From: Amphiura filiformis
Lineage: Eukaryota > Echinodermata > Ophiuroidea > Amphilepidida > Amphiuridae
Assembly: GCF_039555335.1 (NCBI RefSeq)
Contig: NW_027305494.1
Location: forward strand, 62,001 to 126,000
Reading direction: 5' to 3'
Length of the DNA: 64,000 nt
Below the pieces are notes generated by a model, which made no database searches, was not told the origin of the DNA, and worked only from the letters and a program-made list of their open reading frames with translations. A program made the translations under genes and the position numbers. Position 1 is the stretch's first letter. Each line of letters begins with the position of its first letter. Shown here one piece after another: positions 21,013-31,641 of the stretch.

Positions 21013-21674
21013 ACTTGTTAAAGGATGACTGTCACAAACAAACTCATGAGTATCTTAATCTTGTTTATTCATATTCGTTCATGCCAACAATTTACAAACC
21101 AACTAGAATAACTGAACATAGTGCAACCATTATTGATAATATACTTACAAATAATCACAACGATGTAAACTCAGAAATAATAGTTACTGATGTCAGTGAT
21201 CATCTATTAACTATAGTACTCAAAAATCGGGCAGTAAGAAAAACATCGCCTGATGAAAGAAATTATTTTTATAAGAGGAATCATAATACTTGTAATATAA
21301 ATAATTTGAAGCAAAAACTTTCCAATGTGAATTGGCATGCTGAACTGGATAATGAAGATGCAAATGATAGTTACAATAAGTTTATACGTATTTTCAATAA
21401 TGTATATGATGAATGTGTGCCTTTGACAAAACACAAGAGTAATAATAAAAAAGAACCAAAATTTCCTTGGATAAGTAGAGGTCTTCTCAAAAGTATAAAA
21501 ACTAAGAATAAGATGTATAAGAGGTATATACAAAAGCCATGTGATGAAACGCTTGAGTCATTCAAAACATATAGAAATAAGTTAAACACGTTAATACGAA
21601 AATCAAAAAGAGAGTATTATAAAAAGAAATTTGAATCTGTTAAACACAATCTACAAAAACTTGGAAAACAATAA
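20985..21674 (+). pseudogene. LINE polyprotein part 2: endonuclease C-terminal half
   Basis: It carries NGDFNIDLL (catalytic Asp/Asn), TIIDNILTN and VSDHLLT (catalytic His) of the APE-type endonuclease, then a basic linker rich in Lys and Arg. It ends at 21674, after a run of five A (21655-21659), where the frame shifts again. The continuation in the third frame begins with no loss of protein sequence. The real start is upstream; the ATG at 20985 is only the first in the frame. Confidence 0.8.
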
Positions 21675-21706
21675 ATAGTATTATTGGACGTAACAACAAA
21701 AGAAAT

Positions 21707-23434
21707 ATGCAAGCTAAATTCAAAAATGATGAAGGCGAAACGGTGTCAGATCCCCAGAAAATTTCAAATGAATTTAATAAATATTTTGTTAACATCGGAC
21801 CTAAATTAGCTTCCAAGATTACAACAAATGGCAAGAAGTACTATGATTATTTAAAGAGCCCATTAAGCAGTAGCATGTACATGAAACCAATTGTTGATGA
21901 AGACGTTATAAAAATAATACATAAATTTAATCAAAACAAGAGTGCTGGTCACGATACTATTGGTAATTACGTGGTAAAAAGGATTGCAAAGGAAATATCG
22001 ATTCCATTAACTATTATATTCAACCTGTCTATTACTGCTGGTGTAGTACCAAATGAGTTAAAGATCGCAAAGGTAATTCCCATTTATAAGAATGAAAATC
22101 CAGAAGTTTTCTCAAACTATCGTCCAGTTTCTGTTCTGCCATGCTTTTCAAAAATACTTGAAAGGCTTGTGTTCAACAGATGCATACATTACATTGATAA
22201 ATATGAAATTCTAAATGATAAGCAATTTGGCTTTAGATCTAAACATTCTACCTATATGGCTATCTTGGAATTTATTGACAAAATTAGTAATGCTGTCGAA
22301 AACAATGAGACAACTGTTGGGATTTTCTTAGATTTGTCAAAAGCCTTTGACACTATCGACCATAGTATTTTATTACATAAACTGGAACATTATGGTTTTA
22401 GAGGAAACGTTTTAAAATGGTTTAAAGATTACTTACATAATAGAAAACAGTATGTGTATTACAATTCTTGTAAATCTGAACATAAAGATATAATATGTGG
22501 AGTACCTCAAGGCTCCATCCTAGGCCCATTATTGTTCATTTTGTATGTTAATGATATCATAAATACTTCCACCATTCTAAAATTTGTCTTGTTTGCCGAT
22601 GATACTACTATAACTTATTCACATAAGGACATTGTGTCCAAATACGATCTTATCAACAATGAATTAAAAGAAGTAAATATTTGGTTTAAGGCTAATAAGC
22701 TATCAGTGAATGCAAGCAAGACTAATTATATGGTGCTTGGTACAAATCACAAAACATCACACGTATTGTACAATGTTACTAAAAATATTATATTAGATAA
22801 TGTAATCCTGGAAAGGTTGAATAAGACCAAATTTCTTGGAGTGACAATTGATGAGAATTTAACTTGGAAATTTCATATTACCAACATCTCAAAGAATATA
22901 TCTAGAGGTGTTGGTGTAATAAACCAACTGAAACATTTTGTCCCCGAGCGAATAATGTATTCACTATATTGTACTTTAATACTTCCTTACATAAACTATG
23001 GTATCTTAGCATGGGGAAATACTTGTCAAAAATATTTGGAAAGGATTTTCAAACTTAAAAAAAAAGCCCTTAGAATGATATCGAATAGTCACTTTTTAAG
23101 TCACTCAGCCCCTATTTTCAAGAATTACAATTTGCTTAATGTTTATGATAGTTATGATCTCGAACTAAGCACTTTTATGTACAAGTATAATACCAATCAG
23201 TTACCAAAGGCCTTCAATAGTTATTTTGTTGAGCAGAGGAATCACCTCAGGTATCACACAAGAAACGCTGAAGATTACAAGATCTGTCTTACAAAAACAG
23301 AGTTTGCTAACAAAACAATAAGAACCGCCGGGCCAAGAAAATGGCATTCGATTGACAGATGCGCCAAAACGGCTACATCAGTAAAACTCTTTAGATCCCA
23401 AATTAAAACAAACCTTATAGAAATGTACACTTAA
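21707..23434 (+). CDS. LINE polyprotein part 3: reverse transcriptase
   Basis: An open frame of 575 codons. RT landmarks in order are [35 protein letters not shown] (catalytic Asp), [14 protein letters not shown] and VLFADDTTI (catalytic Asp pair). These are followed by [21 protein letters not shown] and the C-terminal region [12 protein letters not shown]. All core motifs are intact. It is of CR1/L2/Jockey type judged by motif order and the upstream PHD and APE domains. It is read as the end of the longer polyprotein whose frame is broken at 20997-21000 and 21655-21659. Confidence 0.85.
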   Translation: MQAKFKNDEGETVSDPQKISNEFNKYFVNIGPKLASKITTNGKKYYDYLKSPLSSSMYMKPIVDEDVIKIIHKFNQNKSAGHDTIGNYVVKRIAKEISIPLTIIFNLSITAGVVPNELKIAKVIPIYKNENPEVFSNYRPVSVLPCFSKILERLVFNRCIHYIDKYEILNDKQFGFRSKHSTYMAILEFIDKISNAVENNETTVGIFLDLSKAFDTIDHSILLHKLEHYGFRGNVLKWFKDYLHNRKQYVYYNSCKSEHKDIICGVPQGSILGPLLFILYVNDIINTSTILKFVLFADDTTITYSHKDIVSKYDLINNELKEVNIWFKANKLSVNASKTNYMVLGTNHKTSHVLYNVTKNIILDNVILERLNKTKFLGVTIDENLTWKFHITNISKNISRGVGVINQLKHFVPERIMYSLYCTLILPYINYGILAWGNTCQKYLERIFKLKKKALRMISNSHFLSHSAPIFKNYNLLNVYDSYDLELSTFMYKYNTNQLPKAFNSYFVEQRNHLRYHTRNAEDYKICLTKTEFANKTIRTAGPRKWHSIDRCAKTATSVKLFRSQIKTNLIEMYT

Positions 23435-23850
23435 TACCTCTTAGTTTGGATTTACTTATTTTTATTTTTCTCCCTTTTAAAACAAAAAATCGATTAAAAT
23501 TAACTGATCTCTTAGCATTTATACTATATTCACAAAATGTCAGCTTTCTTGTGCGATATACGTACGTGAGCAAATGTTATGAAATCCTAATTTATATTCT
23601 GCATGTTCTTTATTCATCATTTTTTTCCTGCTTAGTTCGTTCTACATGAATGTATGAAAGAGGGTGGGGGGTGTTTGTATGTATGAAATTGTATTTTATT
23701 AGACAAATTAAGAAACTTAGGCTAAGGTTAAGGGGTGCTTGTTCAGGCCTTTTTGGCCTTCTGAGCATCTCCTCATTCAAATGTGTTGTTTTGCTGTTAT
23801 TGTATTGTTGTATTTTGAATGAAATAAAGATTGATTGATTGATTGATTGA

Positions 23851-25015
23851 GGTCATTTCTCAAAGCCTGAGTTCTGATTTATCTTCTTGCAATAACTGGT
23901 TGATCAATAACAAGTTGTCTCTTCATGTGGGAAAAACTGAGTGCATTCTATTCGGGACCAGATCAAAATTGGGCAAGGTCGGTGATTTTCAGATTTCCTA
24001 CAATAATCAAACTATCAAAGCTCAAACGTCCATCAAATACTTGGGAGTGACACTTGACCAATCTGGAGACATTATGGTTAGCTCTATAATTAACAAAGTT
24101 ACTGGCAAACTCAAATTTCTTTACAGACATGTTAAAAATCTCTGCTCTGCTCTGTTACAATGCCATATAGACTATTGTTGCACATCATGGTATTCAGGCC
24201 TTAACAAACACTATCAACGCAAATTACAGATAATCCAAAATAAAATGGCTCGTTTCATTCTCAACTTGTCTCCCAGAGAGCATATTGGTCAGGTACACTT
24301 AGATTCCATTAAGCTTTTGAAAATCCATGATAGAGTCAAACAACTCAGACTCAATCACATGTTCAATGTTTTCTATGCAATGGGTCCCACTTACTTTGAT
24401 CAATTTTTCACTAAAACCACTGTCACCCACACCCACCGTACCAGATCTAGCTCACATAAGGGGTGGTGCAATAATTATGTGTACCCCCGGGGTGGTGAAT
24501 TATAGGGGGGGCAAAGATTTTTTGGCAAAAGGGGGGGCAAACATTTTTTGGCAGGTCGAAAGGGGGGTCAAGCGAATCGAAAGGGGGGCAAGCAATTTTT
24601 GGCACAGATATTTTGGGTACCGTTTCTATATTATGCCCTAAAAAGGCGTAGGAAAACGTTAGGAACATGTTCAAATATGCAAAATTTCTTGCTCGCTACG
24701 CTCGCATTATATGGTAAGACAATTTAAGGTTTTAAATTCGGGTTCCCCAAAATCTTGCATGGGTAAGGGTTTTTTGGCACGTCGAAAGGGGGGGGGGGGG
24801 CAAAGATTTTTGGCACGGCCAAAGGGGGGGCAAGCGATTTTTGGCAGACCATTTTGAGAATTGGAAATAAGTTGGCATATTTAGCCAACTTTATGGGTTA
24901 TCCTGGCTCATTGACTTGGTTGTGTGTTTCTTGTGATGATGATTGATTGCTTATATTTGTTATTTTCTGTATTGTTGTCAATTTTGCCAAATAATAAATA
25001 AATAAATAAATAAAC
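23851..25015 (+). mobile_element. L2/CR1-like LINE, 3' part of the older host copy
   Basis: It continues the RT of 18960-20066 after the nested LINE: SSCNNWLINNKLSLHVGKTE, then IKYLGVTLDQSGD, and a C-terminal region (HIDYCCTSWYSGLN, LQIIQNKMARFILN). The frame runs into a MITE at 24460. Beyond the MITE (about 24863-25014) is AT-rich sequence that ends in an (AAATA)n-like tail at 24990-25013 and is probably the LINE 3'UTR. The copy is dead and now contains two later insertions. Confidence 0.75.
24457..24862. mobile_element. Truncated GGGGTGGTGC-family MITE
   Basis: The left end is intact (TAA at 24457-24459, then GGGGTGGTGCAATAATTATG). The interior matches 1745-2201, including TATTATGCCCTAAAAAGG and AAAATTTCTTGCTCGC. 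The right terminal repeat is missing: the match ends at CATTTTGAGAATT near 24861. It lies in the C-terminal coding part of the older LINE. Confidence 0.75.
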
Positions 25016-25124
25016 AAGTGGAGGACAAAAGTAAAATAAAGTAAGTTACATACCAAAATATATTTGATTAATTTTTCAGAAATAGGCGAAAAAGAGGGCG
25101 CAATGAGGGGCCTCTTTTTTGGGG

Positions 25125-25345
25125 GGACGCCCTGTACTTTTGTAGGTCCGGTGGTTCTTGAGTTATGGTGTAAAGAGGGCTGAACACTTTTGTAAAGCGT
25201 ACAAAACTCATTAACAACATAAATCAAGCAAGTTTTCAAAGTATATGATTTGAAGAATTAACTTCTGCAAAACATTAAGGCGTTATTTTGGAATAATATA
25301 TTGATATTGAAAATCGATCTTTTGGCTGCCTCGACCAACAATAAT
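25125..25345. mobile_element. Dispersed repeat, relative of 10378-10740
   Basis: It shares GTGGTTCTTGAGTTATGGTG-like text, TAAAGAGGG, ACTCATTAACAAC and CAAGTTTTCAAAGTATATGA with the copy at 10.4 kb. It ends GGCTGCCTCGACCAACAA, the complement of the left end of that copy. Its own left end is missing. Confidence 0.5.
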
Positions 25346-25354
25346 TAGTCAACC

Positions 25355-25995
25355 CTTAAGGTGTGGTACTTGCAACTTGGTAGTTTATATAGTATTGATT
25401 ATTAAATGGACATGTCTAAAACGATACCACAAACACTTTTAGACATGGTAGTTTTGGTACTTACATTATTGATTATTAAATGGACGTTTTGCCAATTAAG
25501 TCACACCTTATTAATCATAAATCAACTTCTAATGAAGTGCAAGCAAGCTAAAGATGCCTTTTAAAGAGGTATTTATATTTATTTTCTGATGTAATTTTCC
25601 TTTTGTTTCGTGTTCCTCTGTTTGTTCCTCTTCGAAATGTATTTTGCTAACACCACAAACAACTGAGCATAAAGAGACCTTCTTTCCTCAGTCGCAATTC
25701 CATTTATGATGAGCCACATAAGCAATTTTTCAAGGGGAATTAAGTATTTGCACACAAACGAACCTAAATACAATTACAAAGGGCCAAACAACTGGTTACT
25801 TTTATCGGGTGCGGTAAATGCAGAAAAGCGAATCTCGGTATTAAAATGCAAAAAGCCAAATTACGTTACCACGATATAATTGCTTTATTCCGTGTGGTAG
25901 TAACTGCATAGTTGCCGTGCATAGTTGTCCAAGATTCTGCCCAATGCGCGGTAAATATAATGTGCCTCCGATCCGTATGAATATACTCACCCTGT
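25355..25995 (+). promoter_or_regulatory. 5' flank of the GPCR at 26.7 kb, with an insertion
   Basis: 25355-25570 matches the block at 4130-4290. 25570-25820 matches the 5' flanks at 7370-7660 and 11330-11620, including ACTTTTATCGGGTGCGGTAA. About 130 bp is inserted here: the word GCGGTAAAT occurs before it (about 25810) and again after it (about 25953), like a target duplication. The flank then resumes with AATGTGCCTCCGATCCGTAT. A regulatory role is inferred from conservation only. Confidence 0.45.
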
Positions 25996-26619
25996 TACAA
26001 TTTGGTTAGCCTACTGTAGTAGACCATTTAAATTTATCATCCCTCTAATCCCACCATGGAAAATCCACCAATCCTGTTTTAACCCAACAGCTATCTATCC
26101 ATGAGAAACATTTAAATTTATCATTCCTCTAATCCCACCATGGAAAATCCACCAATCCTATTCTGATCCAACAGCTATCTATCCATGAGAAAAATGGTCT
26201 ACTGTATTTAGACTGTGCAATGAACTATGCACTCTAATACTGTGTATGATGCTATCTCATTAAAAATGCACAGACCCTGTGGTTTATGTTACCTGACCCA
26301 GATATAGAGCTACCCACCTGGACCACGTGGGTAGTTGGTTGGGTTAATAGGGACATGCATAAACATGTATGCTTGCCTATCTGTTATTGGTTAAGATTAC
26401 CACCCACATTGATTTTTACTTCATTAACATTCATCTCAGATTCGAGATGAAAGAGGTTGAGTCTATGTGTTAAGATATAGTGGGTCATACAGGTCATATT
26501 CAACTAGTGCAGTCCTTTTTTCTCTGGGCAGGGCAGTCACTGGGGATGTGGATGTGTTGTGTTTTATGCATGGAATGGTATGAATTAAAAAAGGAATGCA
26601 ATGCAGTCTACAATTTGGT
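25996..26619. mobile_element. 602 bp insertion with 11 bp target duplication
   Basis: TACAATTTGGT occurs at 25996-26006 and again at 26609-26619. The other receptor copy (about 11633-11643) has it once, so 26007-26608 is an insertion with an 11 bp duplication. That length suits target-primed or integrase-like insertion rather than mariner or PIF elements. Inside is a direct duplication of about 83 bp (about 26027-26192, each with TCTAATCCCACCATGGAAAA) bounded by inverted words TAGTAGACCATTT and AAATGGTCTACTGTA. No coding domain was recognised, and the superfamily is unknown. Confidence 0.65.
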
Positions 26620-26700
26620 GTGTGAAAGAAGGATAACGAATTTTGTGATAGATGACTAGTGAATGCGTAACATCGTTGGCGTGTAAAAGATGGAAAAATA

Positions 26701-28141
26701 ATGCTCATCAAATTCATCTCACTCGGAGACTTTTCCAACCCTTCAAGTATTCCCGGCGGGTTACTTTACACTGAAAATGAATGGGTTCTCTTTCAGATTA
26801 TATGGCCGGCATTCATTACAATAGGATTTTGCAGTAATATATCATTTATTTGGACAGTTCTACGTACACCGTTTTTACACACAAGTACTTTTCTGTACTT
26901 GGTAAACCTGGCAATCACAGACTTATTCTCTTTACTGATGGCAGGTATTCCTGCTGTTATGGATTATCATATACCCCGTTTACATTGAGCAAAAGTCGTA
27001 ATCGAATTCACTAAAGTCGTAATAGACTTAAGTCGTATCATAAGTGTAAACAGGTACAGTCGTAATTAGTTGTAATTCAAAAGTCGTAATTCAAATGATG
27101 ACTTGAATCATCATTCATTTCAAGTGAATTCGAATAAGTCGTCATTAATTACGACTTTTCGCTAATGTAAACGAACACGTTGTTGAATTCGTATTTATCT
27201 GCCGTAACCACTGGTAACAAACGAATTCGATATTCGTGAATGCGAATTTGGAATCGAATTCAGCCGATGTAGTGTAAACACCCACCAAACGATTTAATCT
27301 GCTGTCGTAATTCAAAATACATCTTAAGTCGATTACGACTTTTGCCCAATGTAAACGGGGTAATAATAGCCCATTGAAATATGACGTTCAACCCGGATTA
27401 AGAATAATGAGAAGTATCTTCTTCTTAGCCTTCTTGGGATCCGTTACTCTTGTTTCAGCAGAGCGTTTTCTAGCAATATGTTATCCAATTAAACATCACA
27501 TTTTAAAAGGTACACAACGAACAAGAAAACTCATATTTGCAGTTTGGTTGATTGCTGCTGGTCTTGCATGTCTACTGATTCCTATGCAAGAAATAAGCGT
27601 ACTATGCATTGTATGGCCAAGCGGCAGTGGTTATTCGGGCTATCCCAGCATATACGATGTTTTATCCTATAAATGGAATGCGGATTTGATCTCCAGCTTC
27701 CTTTTCTTAATTGTGTATAGTCTTTCAATAATATTGAATTTATACATGTATATAAGTATATATTATGTCCTGCGAAAGCGGTCACGTAGTCACTTGAGCA
27801 CATCCACTGAGTTGGAAAACCAACTTCGTCAAATAGTTGAAATGTTGGCCATCAATGGAGTTTTATTTTTGCTGTGCTCTGGATTGCAAGCGTTTTTTTA
27901 TGTTCTAAATATTTTTTTATATTTTAACATCCCAGTTGCTTTCTCTATAAAGCAAGAACTAGCCATCGGCATTGTCTCAGCATCAGTGATTGGCTTCAAC
28001 GCATCTATCAATCCACTTGTGTATTTCATTTTTTATAAGCGATATAGAATGGCACTGAAAGCAGCATTGGTATGTTGTACTGCAAAACACAATGATGGCC
28101 AGAACACACAGGTTGCAGTGATTAACATGTCTAAGATATGA
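26701..28141 (+). pseudogene. Rhodopsin-class GPCR split by a MITE
   Basis: Third close paralog. Coding segment 1 (26701-26971) has an altered N-terminus: MLIKFISLGDFSNPSS replaces the ENECSSNSS start because of a frame change and a stop in the old start region. TM1 and TM2 follow (NLAITDLFSLLMAGIP). Segment 2 (27366-28141) covers TM3 to the C-terminus, with SAERFLAICYP, CIVWPSGSG, NPLVYFIFYKRYRMAL and the end NMSKI. Between them, in the first extracellular loop, lies a 391 bp MITE plus its 3 bp target duplication. The two halves are in register across the original target site. Without the insertion the product would be 348 residues with all seven helices. The MITE contains stops and no splice sites were identified, so this allele is probably null. 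Confidence 0.85.
26969..27365. mobile_element. PIF/Harbinger-like MITE, copy 1 (in GPCR)
   Basis: The element is 26972-27362 (391 bp). Ends are TACCCCGTTTACATTG and its complement CAATGTAAACGGGGTA. The inverted match continues inward through GCAAAAGTCGTAATCGA. ATA flanks both sides (26969-26971 and 27363-27365), a 3 bp duplication. The interior is rich in GTCGTAAT and GAATTCG words in both orientations. A second copy at 31645-32183 lies in reverse orientation. No coding capacity. Confidence 0.85.
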
Positions 28142-28665
28142 CCAACATGAACAAATACTGCTTTCCACACATAACTTTGAAATGGGCATATGGACAATAC
28201 CTTACCAAACAAAATGTCCAAGGTGAATATGTTGCAGTGAAAATTACAAAATAGTTCCACATAATTGATGAAAAATATTATTTCGTATTATGATCAATAA
28301 GAACCACTTAAATCCACTTAAGAACTAACAAGAACTGTCTTTAAAAAAGACAACACAGTTTATATCAAATTAATATTGGATTAACGCCATAATGTGTGAA
28401 TTGCTCTACAGCGACGCCCTCAAGTTTTCTCGAATTTCTACTTTTTGTATGATTCTAATGCCCAGCGGTGTACAAAAATACCAAAAAAGATCGGAGCGAA
28501 CTCTGAAACCAATATGTATGGCGTTTAAGCGCAGGTATATCAACGGAAGCATTGTTTTATTACCAGGATTGTTCACCAGCATGCATTTCGTGGCCAGCGA
28601 ACCTTGACTTTTCAACTTATCCAAATACAACATAAATCGCGACATTTTCATAAAAATAAGTGATT
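28142..28665. other. 3' flank of the split GPCR; nothing firm
   Basis: Non-coding. A 71-codon plus-strand frame (28392-28607) and an overlapping minus-strand frame have no recognisable features. The flank does not clearly match the 3' flanks of the 8.8 and 12.8 kb receptors beyond the first 40 bases. Confidence 0.4.
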
Positions 28666-28667
28666 TT

Positions 28668-28797
28668 ACTTCAGTAACTAAAGTTCCCTGTATCTGATCC
28701 AATTATACACTAACTTGTGAACGTTTCAACAACTACTGTTGCCTTTGTCAACACTTGATGAGGAATGACTGCAGTTACAAGGAACTTTAGTTACTGA
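28668..28797. repeat. Inverted repeat of about 17 bp arms
   Basis: TCAGTAACTAAAGTTCC at about 28673 and GGAACTTTAGTTACTGA at about 28780 are exact complements about 90 bp apart. Further weaker pairing lies between (AACTTGTGAACG, TTGTCAACACTTGATG). It is a small foldback or MITE terminus pair, or a hairpin-forming spacer. Confidence 0.55.
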
Positions 28798-28819
28798 TGT
28801 TACTCTACCGATCCTGATG

Positions 28820-29192
28820 AATTTGTTCAATCAAGTGATTTTACTGTTGTTTTTAACATTCATCATCGTTATAGTGAGTAACTGTTTCATGTATAAACGA
28901 ATCTTGCAAGCTCTTACAAAACAAAAACAAAATTAAATTGCAACCCTCGATAAATTTGAGGTAATTATAAATGGTGCAATATTTTATTCGTGTGTTCTAG
29001 TATATTAGCTATTGGCATTTTCTTGTATTCAATATGTTAAATTTACCTTTTCAGTAGCAGACAAAGTTTTTTTAAAGATATTGCTTTTACTTTTTTTGGT
29101 CTTGAATGCCTGTCAACCCATTTGATCGTAAATCAGCGGTATCGACGTAAAAGATACACTCGTATCACTCAGGGCTATCGTTAGAAAATGAC
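28820..29192 (+). pseudogene. GPCR relic related to the receptor at 2.8-3.9 kb
   Basis: Fragments resemble TM5 to TM7 of the minus-strand receptor. LLFLTFIIVIVSNCFMYKRI and LQALTKQKQN (about 28840-28935) match its TM5 and loop (IIILSVSNYFMYIRILRTLT). Near 29100 the words VLNACQPI and then NQRYR-like text correspond to its NASVNPLIY and NQRYRHALK. Stops and frame changes separate the pieces. TM1 to TM4 are missing. It lies tail to tail with no intact copy. Confidence 0.65.
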
Positions 29193-29247
29193 TGTATATA
29201 ATATACAGCATGAGAGTTCTTGTCATTTATCTGTTAAGCTCAATGCT

Positions 29248-29326
29248 ACAGCCTGTCTAAAAAATTGTGCAAGTGACAAGCGCCCTCTTTGGCAATTAGA
29301 AAATACCGTTGTGAAATGATGCTTAC
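29248..29326. mobile_element. Solo terminus of the CAGCCTGTCTC foldback family
   Basis: ACAGCCTGTCTAAAAAATTG, then CAAGTGACAAGCGCCCTCTT and TTAGAAAATACCGTTGTGA. This is the outer part of the long terminal repeats of the element at 38124-39006. It directly abuts the truncated GPCR relic, so the deletion of the receptor 5' part ends at this terminus. Confidence 0.65.
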
Positions 29327-29900
29327 GTACACCGTCTTTACACACAAGTACATTTCTTTACTTGGTAAACCTAGCAATCACAGACTTACTCGCTTTGTTG
29401 ATGACAGGTATTCCTCAGTTCTGTTGTGGATTATCACAATAGTCCATTAAAATATGACGTTCCACCCAGATTTGGCCTCCCTAGGTTTTGTTATTCTGGT
29501 TTCATCAGAGCGTTTTCTAGCAATATGTTATCCAATTAAACATCACATTTAAAAGGTACACAACGAACAAGAAAACTCATATTTGCAGTTTGGTTGATTA
29601 CTGCTGGTCTTCCATGTCTACTGATTCCTTTGCAAGAAATAAGCGTACTATGCATTGTATGACCAAGCGGAGGTGGTTATTCGGGCAATCCCAGCACATA
29701 CGATGTTTTATCCTATAAATGGAAAGCGGATTTGATCTCCAGCTTCCTTTTCTTAATTGTGTATTGTCTTTCAATAATATTGAATTTATACATGTATACA
29801 TGTATATAAGTACATTATGTCCTGCGAAAGCGGTCACGTAGTCACTTGAGCACATCCGCTGAGTTGGAATTAAACCAACTTCGTCAAATAGTTTAATTGC
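29326..29900 (+). pseudogene. GPCR relic of the 11.7 kb receptor type
   Basis: It begins inside TM1-TM2 (the CACCGTCTTTACACACAAGT segment) and runs to the third intracellular loop (CACATCCGCTGAGTTGGA) before an unrelated long inverted-repeat element starts at about 29904. Lesions include a deletion at the start of TM3, a frame loss after CATCACATTTAAAAGG, TGA replacing the tryptophan codon of CIVWP (near 29660), a short duplication ACATGTATACATGTATA, and an insertion before the last helix seen. TM6 and TM7 are absent. It is closest to the split receptor at 26.7 kb by shared changes such as ISVLCIV. Confidence 0.8.
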
Positions 29901-30949
29901 GGATGCACCTAACTAGTTACCGTAGGCGTGATCGGTCAAAAAATAGATTTTGCTCTAACTTTTTTTGATGAAAGGTACTAGAACACTCTCACTCAGAGTG
30001 ACAATGAAAAATTCAATTTGCCATGGTAACAACCCAAAATCAAAATTTCCATGTTTTCGCTCTTTTTTAGCAATTTTAAGGCTGAAAATGGGCACATTTG
30101 GATCAACTCCCATTCATACAATTCAAAAAGTACACCTATTTTTGTTTCCGATTAATAAACTTTCATCCTTTGGCTTTCTCATGCATGCAGAAGAATTAAT
30201 CCCATGTGGCTATAAAGGGGTGTAAATACATCTGGAAACACTGTAGTTTTCAGTTTCTCTAAAAATGGCAAAATATGACACTTTTCACTCGCAAAAAAGG
30301 GGAATTGCCAGGGGTCTGAGAGAATTATCCTTCTTTGTGGTCATGCAGGACACATTGGCCTATAATAATCTGGTGTCAGAAGTTTGGGCAAAGGTACCTT
30401 GTTAAAGCAGTGTTGCCAGCTCGAAGCATAATTTTCAACTTTTTACGTTTAAGATTTTATTTGGTTTGTAGTTGAAGCTAATTCTAACATTCATTGTCAA
30501 TCACAAGCATTATTTTTGTATCTTCCTAGTGCTAAATACTTGTGTACTTTCAATAAATATCAAGCAGTGTTGTCATGTATGGTAACAAATGAACAACACA
30601 GTGCAGGCATCCTTAACTGCATTTTAGGTTTGAGTAACATTTTGTCTCATATTAAACAGTCCAATACTGGTATTGCCAATTTGCCATTGGTACCCGATGT
30701 AGGTCATACCTGAACCGTAGGGCGCTTCTTGCAATGGTGACGTTCAAGACTGCATATTGAGGTCAAAGGTCATTTCAGTTTAAAATAAGCTGCAATGAAA
30801 TAAGGGCCCTTTATAATAGGGTCCAAAACCTCAATTCCGTGACCATTCATTGGCTAGTAAGGTTTGACGATTGATTTGAATTCTATGAACCTTTTAGAAA
30901 AAAACAACAGCCTCCATGTCCCTTGCAAAAAAAATCCCAGCATTTTTCG

Positions 30950-31505
30950 CTAGAGGCAAAATCCAAGATGGCTGCCGGCGCCATTTTGAAAAATTAAGTT
31001 TTGAACTAGAGCACCTGTAATTATGTACAAAGGCACTTTTTAGGGTATGTCGAGCACAAGGAATCCGATTCTGACATTACGGCATCATTTTCAACCAGCA
31101 ATCCAAGATGGCCGCCGGTGCCATCTTGAAAACTTTAGTTTTGAACCAGAGTTGTGTACAAATTGTGTACAAAGACACTTTGTCGGGTAAGTCGACCCCA
31201 AGAAATCCGAACCTGACATTTCTTTGAGGTTATACCATAATTTGTACAGTACAAAGACACTTTTTCGGATAAGTCGACCACAAGGATTTCAAATCTGACA
31301 TTACTTTGACATTACGACTTAATTTTTACCCAGAATCCAAGATGGCGGCCGCCGGCGCCATCTTCAAAAAAGGTTTTGAACCAGAGTACCTAAAATTGTG
31401 TACAAAAACACTTTTTTGGGTACGTTGACCCAAAGAATTCCGAATCTGACATTAGTTTGACGTTATAACACAATTTTTGGCCAGAAATCCAAGATGGCCC
31501 CCATT
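30950..31505 (+). repeat. Tandem array with CCAAGATGGC motifs
   Basis: A degenerate repeat with period near 150 bp. Four units carry ATCCAAGATGG (30961, 31101, 31335, 31489). Three are followed within about 10 bp by an inverted GGCGCCATCTT-like word, so the sites are paired head to head. Each unit then has TTTTGAACCAGAG, GTGTACAAAGACACTTT-like and CCGAATCTGACATT-like text. CAAGATGGCGGCC at about 31337 fits the YY1 binding consensus. An inverted single copy lies at 32860-32975. Confidence 0.7.
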
Positions 31506-31641
31506 TGGTAGATGGGAAACGAAACTTTTGAATGGGAAAACCTAGGATCATGAATTAACCCCTTTTTTGGCTAATTCTAAAATGGTCATGGATATGGAAG
31601 CATAAGTGTGTCATTTCTGCCTCATCTGAGGTTTACGTCAC

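Larger units (their letters stand above)
20067..23850 (+). mobile_element. CR1-like LINE, nearly complete, nested insertion
   Basis: A non-LTR retrotransposon inserted in the RT region of the older LINE. One polyprotein is spread over three consecutive frames (20158-21012, 20985-21674, 21707-23434). It has an N-terminal PHD-like zinc finger, an APE-type endonuclease, and a reverse transcriptase with a C-terminal region. The 3'UTR (23435-23832) lacks a poly(A) and ends AATAAAGATTGATTGATTGA, a short microsatellite tail typical of this LINE group. The 5' boundary is only approximate. The near-intact state implies recent activity compared with its host. Confidence 0.85.
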
